This document shows, piece by piece, positions 13,111 through 31,917 of a stretch of 64,000 nucleotides of DNA. Source of the DNA: Pagrus major (taxonomy: Eukaryota; Chordata; Actinopteri; Spariformes; Sparidae); contig NC_133221.1 of NCBI RefSeq assembly GCF_040436345.1, forward strand, positions 26,241,008 to 26,305,007, in the 5' to 3' direction. Each line of letters opens with the position of its first letter. Position 1 is the first letter of the stretch. Position numbers and translations under genes: made by a program. Below the pieces are notes generated by a model. The model was not told the DNA's origin. It ran no database searches and was given only the letters and a program-made list of their open reading frames with translations.

Positions 13111-15260
13111 TTGCCATTACTACAGCCATTCTGCTGTATTTCGGTGCATTCGGTGAGGGCACGCCCTTACAAATAAGCTGCCCCGAATCACCAGGCAGTA
13201 TCAATCTCTTACAGGAATAACTGGTGAAAGCACCTTTACTCTAAAAAGGAATCAAAGTAGTATCATCATCATTGCTGTTTCACTCCAAGGTGGAGCAAAG
13301 GCCATCAATTGCCTGTTTCTATCATACATGACTTTGGGCCACCTTCTTCAGTCTACTCCAGGCGTAACCTTATGCCCTCGTATCTGCCGCCACCTCTCTC
13401 CTCCATATATGCCTCGGTCTTCCACGACTGAGATTTTCTGATCAATTCCGTGCCTGTTTGATGATATTGTCCAGCTTTCTTAGAGTGCTGCTGATCCATG
13501 ACCTTTTTCTTCCACTGATAAGCAGCTGTACTGGTCCCTGGCCCATTCTCTGCTAAAGGTCCTCATTTTTGAGGACCTATAGCATGGTCTTTGTAGTGCG
13601 CCAAGTTTCAGTGAGTTTCAGTCCCTCTCTAAAAATTCTGCCTCTGCTATGGTTTTTCCTATGTCCTCTTCATAGCATTGAAGAATTGCAATCGAAAAAA
13701 AGTGCTGGGTGCAAAGTGCTGGGTGCCTTGGAATAGTGCAAGATTCATTCATGAAACTGTAATCTTGAGTTCAGATCAAAATGGAGGCCAAGTTTTTAAG
13801 ATGGGCGTGTTCCAAGCAAGCGGGCCGGAAAGAGGGGGGGCACCCCATTTTACACCCCTGGCCCGCATCTGTGGAGTACTGCATAATCATGTAGCAATGG
13901 AGTAATGACTACTGAGTGGTCATTGGTCAGTACGTCATGAACATGTTTTCGGGCGTCGCGACTGGTGGTCTCTCATTTTTTACTGCTCTGAACAGCACAA
14001 ACATAATTCCAAGCACACAGTTAAATCAGGGTAATGAGCATACATCTTAGAGACAGGCATTTTTAAAACATAGATAATAAACCAAAACTATCTGCAGTGC
14101 TGGATACAATTTAAAGTAATGACTATTTCTTTGGTTGTAAGGGAGGAAAATTCTGTGCCATTCACCCTTGTCAAGCCTCCGTTCACCCTAAGACGCAGTG
14201 CAGCTTGAGGACTCTTAACAACCCGTCTATTTTTAGGGAATGTGATCCTAAATGTCAAAGTTCCTCTTATGTTTCAGCCAGTTAAAGAGATCAGGTTAGA
14301 AACGGGCAGCCAGTCAGATCAGCCGTTAGAAATAAAAATGCCAGACCAAATTCTTTACCTGCTGAGAAGCTACTGGTGGAACATTTTCTAAATGATAATC
14401 CATCTCTGATCATATATTTTCTAAGCATACCTTTGAAATACTTTAAACTTCCAGCTGAAACTTGATTCTGTGGATTACTTGTGATTGGAATTAAACTGAC
14501 ACTCAATGGTAGCTTGACATTATCTTGAACTCTAGAGATGGTTTAATCTCTTGACTTGGCTGTTTGGACAGCATGTTTCTTTTAAGGAATTGTGGTTTCA
14601 ATCTTCAGTTGCTCATCTCAAATCATCCCACAGTGATAACTACAAATTTGAGGTTGAACACTGATTGTCGCCAAGTTGCCACATGCTTTTAAAGGTGAGT
14701 CGCAACAAATGAATGGACAGTTCTCTGATTAATTTCTTTTTCGTGCTCAAGAGAGATCTGACTGTTCCTCACGCTGAACCTGGAAGATTATCAGCTATTG
14801 GACATCTGGTTTATGTGGGAAAGAGGGAGCAGAGTGTCCAAGCTTGCCCGTCTCACATTACTCCTATCATCATCATTTGGACTGTCAGACACTACAAAAT
14901 TACAACAGGTGCTCCCCTGTCCAGCTTCAAGTCTAGGAATGCTTTGCTTATTTTGCCATTTCCTGTGGTTTTCATTGTTCTAATTCATTTCAAATGTCAT
15001 TAATCATCAAAACACGAGTGAAATGAACGCCAAAGCTGAGAACACAAGAGTTCAACAAAGACAGAAAGAAACACCTCCATTTATATATTTCCAAAATCTT
15101 CATCACATACTATACACTTCATCATTAATAGTTTTATTTTCATGACTTTATTAATCATTATGAATGGAAGCCCATAGTGTATCTCAAGATAATAAAGCTG
15201 TTATCATAACAGGTCACTTTATCTCATGATTTTGAGAAGATTCATAGATAAACACATGCG

Positions 15261-15309
<49 letters not shown>

Positions 15310-16600
15310 GTCTGTGGAGTGGGTTCACCTCCATGTTTCACCTATTGATTTGGTACAAGGGTATTTTACATCATGACTGAGACAGGTGTAAAAAAGAATT
15401 GTTATGCAGTGTTTGTTTCCACAAGGACTTTTCCAAGAGAGCCACTTGTAAGGAAGTAGCTGGCTAGAGTGTTCATTATGCCATGCATAGGTGTCATTTA
15501 CACTGGGGATGTCCCCACCACTTTTTGAAATGGCTGAATTTGTCTCCCAACACTTTTTACGAGTATTATTTGTTGAAAATGAAAAATAGCTTGCAGTCCA
15601 ACATGTTAACTAACAAATGAGAAGGCTTTGCTTTCCATCATCACCTGCAGTTAAAACTGTTAAAAATGCAGCGAAAGCCTCATTTAAATAAAGATAAATC
15701 TCCAAAAGAAGTGCAATAGCTTAAAGTAAAATCTGAACTCTGATAATAATGAATGGAAGTTGAGATATTTAGCAGCACAGCGAGGAATGAGTACGTGCTT
15801 CATAATAATGTCTAACTGGTGCACAAGTTAGACGTGTGTTTACATGTTCTGTTGGGATTGCACTCACCCTTCCGGTTGAAAAGATAAGGAGGAACATAAT
15901 CTAAACTCACTGGTGAATACACATATACTGGACCTGTTTGTATTCAGACACAGCAACATTCATAAGACTACAAACACTACACTAAGGCACAACCTGTGCA
16001 AATGGTGGAGTGCCAGTTTTGATGGATCACACAGTACACTGCTTGTAACAGCAAATACAGTTCTGCTCAATATCTCTTGAATGTGAAATAAAAACTGACT
16101 TTGTACCTTTATAAGAAGAAATACAATATTAATCATGAATGAAAAGTTCAATGAGACTCATTAGCAATAAAACACACATTTCAGTACACTCAGGGACTTT
16201 GCGGTTGCTCATATTAGCTAACATTAGCTTGTGTCACCAAACTTAAGATAGATATTGTTGTGTACTTTAACTTACATCATTGAGTTGGTTCGCTCTTCTC
16301 TATAAGGTCTCTTCAGAATGAACACAAAGAACGTTTGAGAGGTCAACACGAGTCTGGAAAAACACAATGGTGCCAATAACTGAGGCTAGCTGTGACAGTG
16401 TGAATTGTAAATGAGTTGGAAAGCGGAAAATGCACGTAAATGTTTCTCCCAAATCAAGTCCAGTGCAATGAACATTCAAAAAGGAAATCTGAGGGTGTAT
16501 ACGTTTTGACAGATGCTGAGCTGTCACACAAACAAAATCCGACTTCATACACACAGTCGACGGGTATGATGCTAGCTTGCTACACCTAATATCTGGGGCG
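13111..16600. other. Intergenic / possible 5' UTR intron, no gene seen
   Basis: Between the ampd1 first coding exon and the rassf gene. No open frame resembles a conserved protein, and no RAS GTPase exon is visible although human NRAS lies at the corresponding position. It holds the CA tract at 15269-15307. A non-coding first exon of ampd1 could lie here but I cannot place it. Confidence 0.5.
15269..15307. repeat. (CA)n microsatellite
   Basis: About 19 CA units, preceded by ACACATGCGCACGCGCG, so purine-pyrimidine alternation runs from about 15252 to 15307. Confidence 0.95.
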
Positions 16601-16839
16601 CAGACAGCGTGCAGAGCTGGGACATTTTCACATCTTACTCAGTGACTTGAGGATTTATTTCGACCAAACCAAAGTAAGACTGCTTTTTCGTGAGTTATAT
16701 TTAATTTATGTCGAGTTTGAGTGTGTTTTGGGTGAGTTAACAAGGCAGCTAAGCTTGTTTTTGTTTGGTAATAGAGAAGCTTGAATTGCATTGTTGTATT
16801 TTTCTGAAAATAGAGTTTATTTGTGAGTTTATTTTGTAC

Positions 16840-17040
16840 ACTTATCAGACTATCACCTCTAGAGTACAAAGTGGTGTTACGAAGACGGGGCCGGGGCTAG
16901 CTGGTTAGCATGCTAACTTCAGTAGACATCTCTGCAACACAACATACAATGTCACTGTTGTTTCTGGTTATAATGTTAATTTCTTTAATAGTTTAAACTA
17001 AAACTCTGGTCATATTTTACAAATTACCCCTTTAAGCTCT
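16840..17040. repeat. Possible inverted MITE fragment upstream of rassf
   Basis: GGGGCTAGCTGGTTAGCATG at about 16893 is the reverse complement of the core of the 45364-45572 element (CATGCTAACCAGCTAGCCCC). ACAAATTACCCCTTTAAG at about 17020 looks like an element end. Limits uncertain. Confidence 0.35.
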
Positions 17041-17198
17041 GACTGATATCAGAGCCTTGTCTACAGACACCTCATACAACCTTTATTCTGACAATTACTG
17101 ACAAAATATTTCCTGTTGCTCTATATATTATTATTCTGTTGTTGAATTTCATATAAGAAGATGTTACAGAAATGTCAAGTCTTGCTGTGTTTTTTCAG

Positions 17199-17363
17199 GC
17201 ACAATGGAAACTATGCACGATGGGTGGGATCATAAACGGTCCTCCAGTGGTAGATGCCATCAGGAATTTTAATTGGTCTTAATTGCTCGAGTGTTCCTCC
17301 CAACCAGAACATTCCCCCAGAGCAGGAAGGTCCGAACATTTGTACTACAGACAGGACAAAAAG
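17199..17363 (+). other. 5' UTR exon of the rassf gene
   Basis: Flanked by a strong acceptor (TGTGTTTTTTCAG ending 17198) and a consensus donor (AAAAAG then GTAGGT at 17364). It has no extended reading frame into the RASSF start and precedes the coding exon, whose acceptor (TTATATTTCAG) ends at 17441. An earlier first exon is not located. Confidence 0.55.
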
Positions 17364-17634
17364 GTAGGTCTTTATAACATTTCAACATGAATATTTTGAA
17401 TCCATTATTAAAAATGTGTTTTCTGTTCATTTATATTTCAGTATTATGGGGACTCTGCCACTGTAGACACTTTAAACTGCCCTCAAGCAAAACCAACATG
17501 AGCAGACAGATTACAGTTAATGTTAATGGGGGTCATTTAGCTGTCTCCACCACTTCCCCTTACAGAGAAGTGAGCCCAGCACATTGTGTCACACATCGAC
17601 TAAAACTTTATGTCCTTTAAAAGGGACAGACACA

Positions 17635-19140
17635 ATGGAAGTGAAGGTGTCTGTGGACGGTATCCCACGTGTGGTCTGTGGAGTCACAGAAGAAACAACA
17701 TGCCAAGAAGTGGTTATAGCTTTGGCCCAAGCCCTGGGTAAGTGTGTCTGTGGCTCTTCATGGTAAGATTTATGTTCTGACACATTTATAGAGAAGACAA
17801 CCGCACTGTCATCTTTCTCTGTAGGTCAGCCCGGACGCTACACTCTACGGGAGACATTTAAAGACTTTGAGCGACGCATGACGCCTAATGAACGCCTTCT
17901 GGAGACTCTTGAGAAGTACGGCGAGCAGGCCAGGGAGGTCCAACTCACGCTGCTCCACAACGGACCCTCAGTCTGGGATGAAATGAGCCGGACAAAAGTT
18001 GGCAGATACCAGCCCTGCCCGCCATTGAGAAGAAAAGATGCAGGCACCAGAATGCGGCGGGGCAGCGGTTCACTAAGCTTGCATCGTCGAAGCTTGCCAC
18101 CCTTGTCCTGTTTAAGACAAGAGGCTGAGCAGCAAAAAGAGGACGTGAAACGGCCTAAAAGAAAGTCTCTGACGCTCATGGAGGAGGCCTGGGAATGGCT
18201 GGAGGGTCTGGGCAAAGGCAAGGTCTACAGTACTGCCTGTGATAAGGAAAGCAGCAAGAGGACTGATAAAAGGAATCGTACCTCTTTGGATGTTTCTCTC
18301 GCTTTTGACAAAGATAACTCAGGTTGGAGCAGTAGAAGCAAAGTCAGAGGTCAGAAGAGTTCAAAGTCAGACCTGGATCAACAGACATCCTGCTGCATGG
18401 GAAGTCCGGCAAGGAGTAAAGAAAGCAAACACTCCAAGAAAACTCCAGAAGCAAAGTTGGATGACCTGTCCAGGTCAAGCTGTGCTACAACTGAAGATGA
18501 GAAAAATAGTCTCAGAGAAACAATAATATTTCAGCTCAGTTGTCTGCAGGATTTACAGGTCCAGATAGCACACATAGACACACAGATTTTTGAGCTTGAG
18601 GAAAAACAGAGGGCCAAAAAAGCTGAGCAGGAAGCCCAGCAGAGGATGGCTGAAGAGGAGATGGAGCAGATCAAGTTTTGGGAGAATGAATTAAAGGCAG
18701 AGGAGGGTTATGAGAAGGATTTGCAATGTCAGTTCCTTGAGATGAGGGCAAAGGCTGTGGAGTGCAAGCACAGACTGGAGGGGTACAAGCACACAATGCA
18801 GGGGCTTGATTTCTTTGCATCTCAAAATGTTGTTCAGGAGGATTCAAAGATGGTTTCAAAAGTTGGTGCAAATACAACAACTACCACTGGAATTTGGCAA
18901 CAATCTGATCCAGATCGGGATGTAAATATTAACAGGAAGTCCCTGCCCAGAGAAGACTTAAACCCTCCTGACGCTCTAGTTCCTCTCAGCCAGATAAAGG
19001 AGCGACGGCCCACAGGTCCCACCGAGCTGAGGGAGTGGTGGACACGCTGGTCTGAGGCCCAAAGCTCTCAAACACAGACTAAACAGAAGGTAATTCATCG
19101 CTCCGAGCTCACCATATATCTGGGCAGTACCAAGGTTTAG
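17635..19140 (+). CDS. N-terminal RASSF family protein (RASSF7/8-like)
   Basis: Coding exons 17635-17737 and 17825-19140, joined G|GT; 472 residues. The start [17 protein letters not shown] and then [15 protein letters not shown] is the Ras-association/ubiquitin-like fold at the N terminus, the hallmark of the RASSF7-10 subfamily and closest to RASSF7/8. [18 protein letters not shown] follows. A basic, low-complexity middle contains [17 protein letters not shown] and PKRKSLT, as in RASSF8. Residues about 210-330 are heptad-like coiled coil rich in E, K and Q ([18 protein letters not shown]). The C-terminal RASSF8 signature NLQQFIQQTG is absent; the protein ends in GSTKV. Known members act at junctions, centrosomes and in JNK/Hippo-linked signalling; the role here is inferred only. 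I chose ATG 17635 because MEVKV aligns with the family start. Which RASSF paralogue it is cannot be settled from sequence alone. Confidence 0.88.
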
Positions 19141-20256
19141 AATCAAATTAACAGAGGTCACAAATACTAAGTCAGTAAATATTAATGCTTTACTGAACAC
19201 CAATTTTGGTAATTTCATGCAGGACACCGATACTTGTGGTTTACCTTGTTTTGAGTGTTTGCATCCAATTCTTACTGTTAGTGTGTGTTTGGGATGGAGC
19301 AGCAGGCATCATAGTGCACCCACTTCCACATTAGCAGTCTTCCCTTTGTTTTAGTCATGTAAGGGGGCCCCCTGGTGGTTAAATGGGTTCCATATCAGAA
19401 ATGAGCCCCTTTGATCCACAGTGGGAACTAGGGCAGACCAGTTGAAGTCGAAATCTGATGCCAAGTGTGTCCATAATGTTATTCCTTATGTTTTTTTTGT
19501 TTTGTTTTTTTAACATACCACCTTTGTACACAATTTACTTTAACCCACAGTGAAACACAATTCACAAACTTTAATGTTACATTGTAAATTTAAATATATA
19601 TAATAACATCTGCAGATACGATTCCTTGCCCTTGCTCACCAAAGTTAAATTGTGGAATATACTGTACATCTTATACCCTTAATGGAAGCGAGTGAAATCA
19701 AGAGGAGACTATCATTGCCTTTGCTTCGTATAAATTAGAAATTTAATTTTGTCTAGCAGACAGCATTCATCTGGGCATTTTGCCAAGAACATTTCAGATT
19801 GAGTTTCAAGCTGGAGGACTGTGCCTCCAAGGACTCGAGCAAGGAATTAGCCTTAGAGGAAAAATGGACTGGAATCTGCATTTGTGTTCTCTGTTACTCA
19901 ACACAACCGTGCACCTCAAGAGAGCTTTCATAAAGTATCCATATTAGAACGACTGTACTGAAAGCTTTGAATGAGCATCTCTGGTGAATTTGTAGTCATC
20001 TGTTGAGAAGCTGTTGTTAATATTCCCCTGTGGAGGACTCAACCATGCATATGCACCTTTGTCTATTACAACTGTTGTGCTCATCATAATGCAGAGTGCA
20101 AGAATGTCTTTTACAAAAAAAATAAAAATAAAAAATAAAGGTTATTTCTTCCTCCTCTCAAGTGGACAGTTTTAAAGTGCAACCTTGGTCTACACAATAT
20201 AATCGTTTTCACAACTAATTTATGCGTCAAAGGTTTTTTATTCACTCTTAAATAAA
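19141..20256 (+). other. rassf 3' UTR with poly(A) signals
   Basis: Non-coding after the stop. AATAAA occurs at 20121-20126 and 20134-20139 in an A-rich run, and again at 20251-20256. No conserved ORF. Confidence 0.6.
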
Positions 20257-21781
20257 GCAGACTTCCCACCTCTCTGAAATAAAAAGACAATTACAAAACA
20301 GTTGATGATTTTCATAAAACTTTAATTCAATTGTTTCATTCAAGACCATTAACAAAAGTACATGAGAACCTCTGTACGTAGCTCAACTGAAACCCAGTGA
20401 TCTCCAAAGTTGAAATTAATTTTGTTGTAACTTAATGTGCAGAGGCACAACAGCTCACCCACCATGTCTCAGAGCACATTAACTGATATCCTGATTCTTA
20501 ATGCTTTTTATTATTATTTTTTTTTTTTTAGACATAATTTCTAATACTTTGCCTTTCACCTTCTTTAAGTTAAATTTGTTTCATTATATCTGAAGTTTGA
20601 ACTTTCACTAAGAAAAAAAGCACACATTACATACAGTATAGTTCAACCCACAGGTTTGGGATGCATATCAGTATTATTTCTACTAGAAAAGAAAACCACC
20701 CTAAGATTGTTCTGAATATTTTGGCGGTTGGCTGGGAACAGAGGATACATCTAATTTTGTTTTTTTCTTTTTTTTTCATTTTGCTTGTAGTTTTTAGGCA
20801 CCTTATTCTTACTTAATTCAATATTAGCAGATTGAGTTTCAATGGAAAAAAAGCAAAAATATGTGCAAGAAAAAAAACATAGTATAAAAGAACTGCAGAT
20901 ATAAGATGCCACAAGGAATTCTGCACCTGGGAAAAATTGCTTAAGTGGAGCATGTGAATACCAAAAAGGTATCTAAAGGCTCCAGATTGGTAAAGGTAAA
21001 TCCCATTAGATTAACTACTTTGACATTCACATACATCACTCACACACACACACACACATATACATACACACACCATGCTTTCACTTCAGCTCTTCAATAA
21101 AGCATTTTAAAAACTGCTCAAAAAAACGAGCAGAGAAGAATCCTCAGTTTAAGCTCGCACATATGAGAAATATGATCCTCCTTATGGAGGGAACTTTGCT
21201 TTGCTTTATGCGTCTTTTAGGAAAGCATACAGTAGCGGAAACTTTACAATGAAACCATTTTTAGTTTCCAGGGGTTAAGGAGCAAAAATATGAGAAAAAA
21301 AGGGAGCAGATGCTCAAAAGACATGCCAACAATCACACTAATTCACTCAGTCAAACAACAGGACAGATTACAGGTGCAGAATTCCAGACAAAGCAGATTC
21401 AAAAGATAGGGACATAGACAGCCACACAGTCATCACTCTGATTTAGAGGGACAATACCCTCAGAAACAAATACCTCTGTTACACACTATAATGACTTCTA
21501 GGATCCATCACACACGCACACACTCAGATCCCATGTACACTGCAGTGTTGAACTCTGTATCGAGTACATCATACATGGGAGGCAGGGAACTGTGGAATGA
21601 GAAAAGTTCCCTCGCAGGTATCGATGGGACAAAGATTACACATGCCGATTACTGTATGTGTGCGTATGTTTTGTTTATGAGTTTGTGTACAAGCATGTGT
21701 TAAATCAAATTCCCTTATCCCCTGCTGTTGCCCTTTGGGACAGCATCCCACCAAAACCAAACAGGGCGGTTTCTGTATTGC
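20237..21781 (-). other. csde1: csde1 3' UTR
   Basis: A/T-rich non-coding stretch below the csde1 stop codon. Minus-strand AATAAA signals are at 20242-20237 and near 20512-20507. The distal one lies within 15 bases of the opposing rassf signal at 20251. Confidence 0.6.
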
Positions 21782-29830
<8,049 letters not shown>

Positions 29831-29950
29831 CTGGGGGAGAGGAGAAGCAAGTGTAAACATGCATCCAGTAGTGAATCAATGTGAAGCAGACAAAAAGAAA
29901 AAAAGAAAAGGGGGAGGTCGCAGTTTAATGCAGTGTTTGATGCCAACCTT

Positions 29951-29980
29951 AAAAAAACACAAAAAAACACAAAAAAACAC
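29951..29980. repeat. Three tandem 10-mers
   Basis: AAAAAAACAC repeated three times, just upstream (minus strand) of the main csde1 start exon. Confidence 0.9.
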
Positions 29981-30468
29981 TTCAAACATGCAGGTATAGA
30001 AAACTTCAGAGGTAGTGGGGAGGATAATAAAGCAAAAGTAAAGCTACATCAGAGTCTTCTGGAGCCATCTGGTCAGCAGTTGAGAAGGACACACTTGATA
30101 ATGCCTCGATAGAATTTCGGGATAGTTTATACCACCGACTGGAAAAAAAAACAACTGACAACCAATTGAACAACCACACTGTGTCGTGCTTTCCAATTTC
30201 CAGTTGTCATGTACTAAAAGCAAAACTTTCCAGAACTTCCATGCAATTCTGATTAGACAGACAAATGTTCAAAAACTGTTCACCTCCCACTGCCAACAAC
30301 CATCAATTATACTGGAATATTTACAAAATCTTGAATATCAAATTCTCACTACATCCTGGTTCAACTCCTTTTTCACACAACAAACCATGCTGTTAGAAGT
30401 CACATGACACAACAGCAGCTCACAGAGCTGTTAAGTCAGCGCGGGCACCACCGGACATGCCCTCTTAC

Positions 30469-30657
30469 TGATCTCTGATACAAGGGAGTCCGCTTGTGTT
30501 TTTTACTTCCTGGATGAGGATGGCAGGAGATGGAAGCGGAGCGGGGGATAGACATGGGAGCAGTGGAGGTAGATCGGCCAGAGCCAGTGTTGCGAGCCAC
30601 TGGAGGTTCAGAGGAGCCCCTTTCCATTTCTGACACTGGGGATAGGACTTTGATATG
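30469..30657 (-). CDS. csde1: Upstream alternative N-terminal exon of csde1
   Basis: Bounded by acceptor CCTCCTTCCAACAG (ending 30658) and donor TCA|GTAAGA at 30468. Open throughout (63 codons), with an ATG at 30627-30625 starting MERGSSEPP and ending GSKKHKRTPLYQRS in phase 0, directly before MSFDPG of the next exon. Human CSDE1 has a longer isoform whose extension, as I recall it, ends KKQKRTPTYQRS; the similarity supports a real alternative start exon. Confidence 0.75.
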
Positions 30658-31791
30658 CTGTTGGAAGGAGGTAACAGCTTTGAAAAGCGAAATAGACAGA
30701 CTTTAACATTTTAAATTACTCCTACCCAGATACCACAAGTTATTTAGTTATTACGCAAACGTTGAAAATTTCCTGCATTTGGGTATAAAATACTGCATCG
30801 TCTACTTGACCTTGTTAACCGCAGATATTTCGTAGGACACTGTTTGTCCACATGCCAATTTCTGGAGACCCACTGTGTATATACAATCCACAATATCATG
30901 TTCTTGTGTATAAAGAATGCTCCAATGACATATTATATTTAAGCCAATCACAACTGCCACCAGTACTCAGACCCTGTGAGAATATCCTCATACATCTAAA
31001 TGCCAAGCAAAAAATCCACCCAAAAACAATGTGTCTGCAACCATGACAATCTCATGACAGCATCAATAAATAGCACAATAACGAGTGGTTTAAAGCACTA
31101 CAGCACACAAAAAGGTAAGGCTCTACAGAGAAGGCAGACAAAAAACTGAAAAGATCAACCAACTTCTTTTCGCAGCTTTTAAGGGTAAGAGGTATAAGTG
31201 CACTATCGCAAATGCTACTCTAGGTCAAGTAAAATAAAACTACTGAAGATGGAGAATCAGAAAATGCAAATGACAGGTCGAATAGCGGTGCATCTACAGT
31301 AGACAGAGTTTGTGATGGGTTATGGGTTATGAGGGGGGTCCCAGAGCAGCCTCTTCTGTTAGGCCCTGTACTGTACTGTACTGTAACAATGAGCAATTCG
31401 TTTTTCATAGGGACCAACCAATATGTAGTTTAGCTTGTATTTGTATTGCCTTTATCAGAGTTATGGACTTATGTAACCAACATGATTTGCCTGGTCCGAC
31501 TAAGGTTTTTCTGGATTGTGACGCAAAATAAGATAAAAAGGTGGATAAGAGAAAAAAAAAAAAAAAAAGGTTTACAAAAAATTAATTTGTGGAAAGCGCC
31601 AAATTTCTACAGTTTAATCAGAACACCCCTCACCCTGCAACAATGTAACTGAGTAGAGGCTAGTCTCGGGAGCCCGAAAAAGGATGAAAGAGGTTAGGCC
31701 ATTCACAGCAGAGAGATGCAGGGCAAGGTGGGTGGATGGGTGTTCGATGGGGGTGGGGCACGTAGAAAAGAGGTGGGAAGGTGGAACTTAC

Positions 31792-31917
31792 GGATCGGCC
31801 ATATGGCGACAGGCTGAGTCCGACAGGGGAGGTGCTGCTCAGGTCAGCGCTAACAAACGCGGTGGGTGGCGACGCAGGCAAGGTAAACTCAACAAAGCCT
31901 TTCCAGGGGCTGCCCAT
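31792..31917 (-). CDS. csde1: Possible second alternative N-terminal exon of csde1
   Basis: ATG at 31917 opens 42 codons (MGSPWKGFVEFTLPASPP... to SLSPYGRS) ending exactly at a consensus donor GTAAGT in phase 0. It could splice to MSFDPG directly, or to the exon at 30657-30469, which is open from its first base. Codon use is like coding DNA and the frame is clean, but I have no homologue to point to. An out-of-frame ATG lies 10 bases upstream. Confidence 0.5.

Noticed and set aside
13260-13670. Possible reverse-strand polyprotein remnant
   Set aside because: Minus-strand reading is broken by stops and I could not match it to a transposon family with confidence.
12214-17198. Search for NRAS exons expected from human synteny
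   Set aside because: No P-loop (GAGGVGKS-like) or DTAGQE-like coding segment seen on either strand.
17838-18221. 127-codon minus-strand frame
   Set aside because: Antisense shadow of the rassf coding exon.
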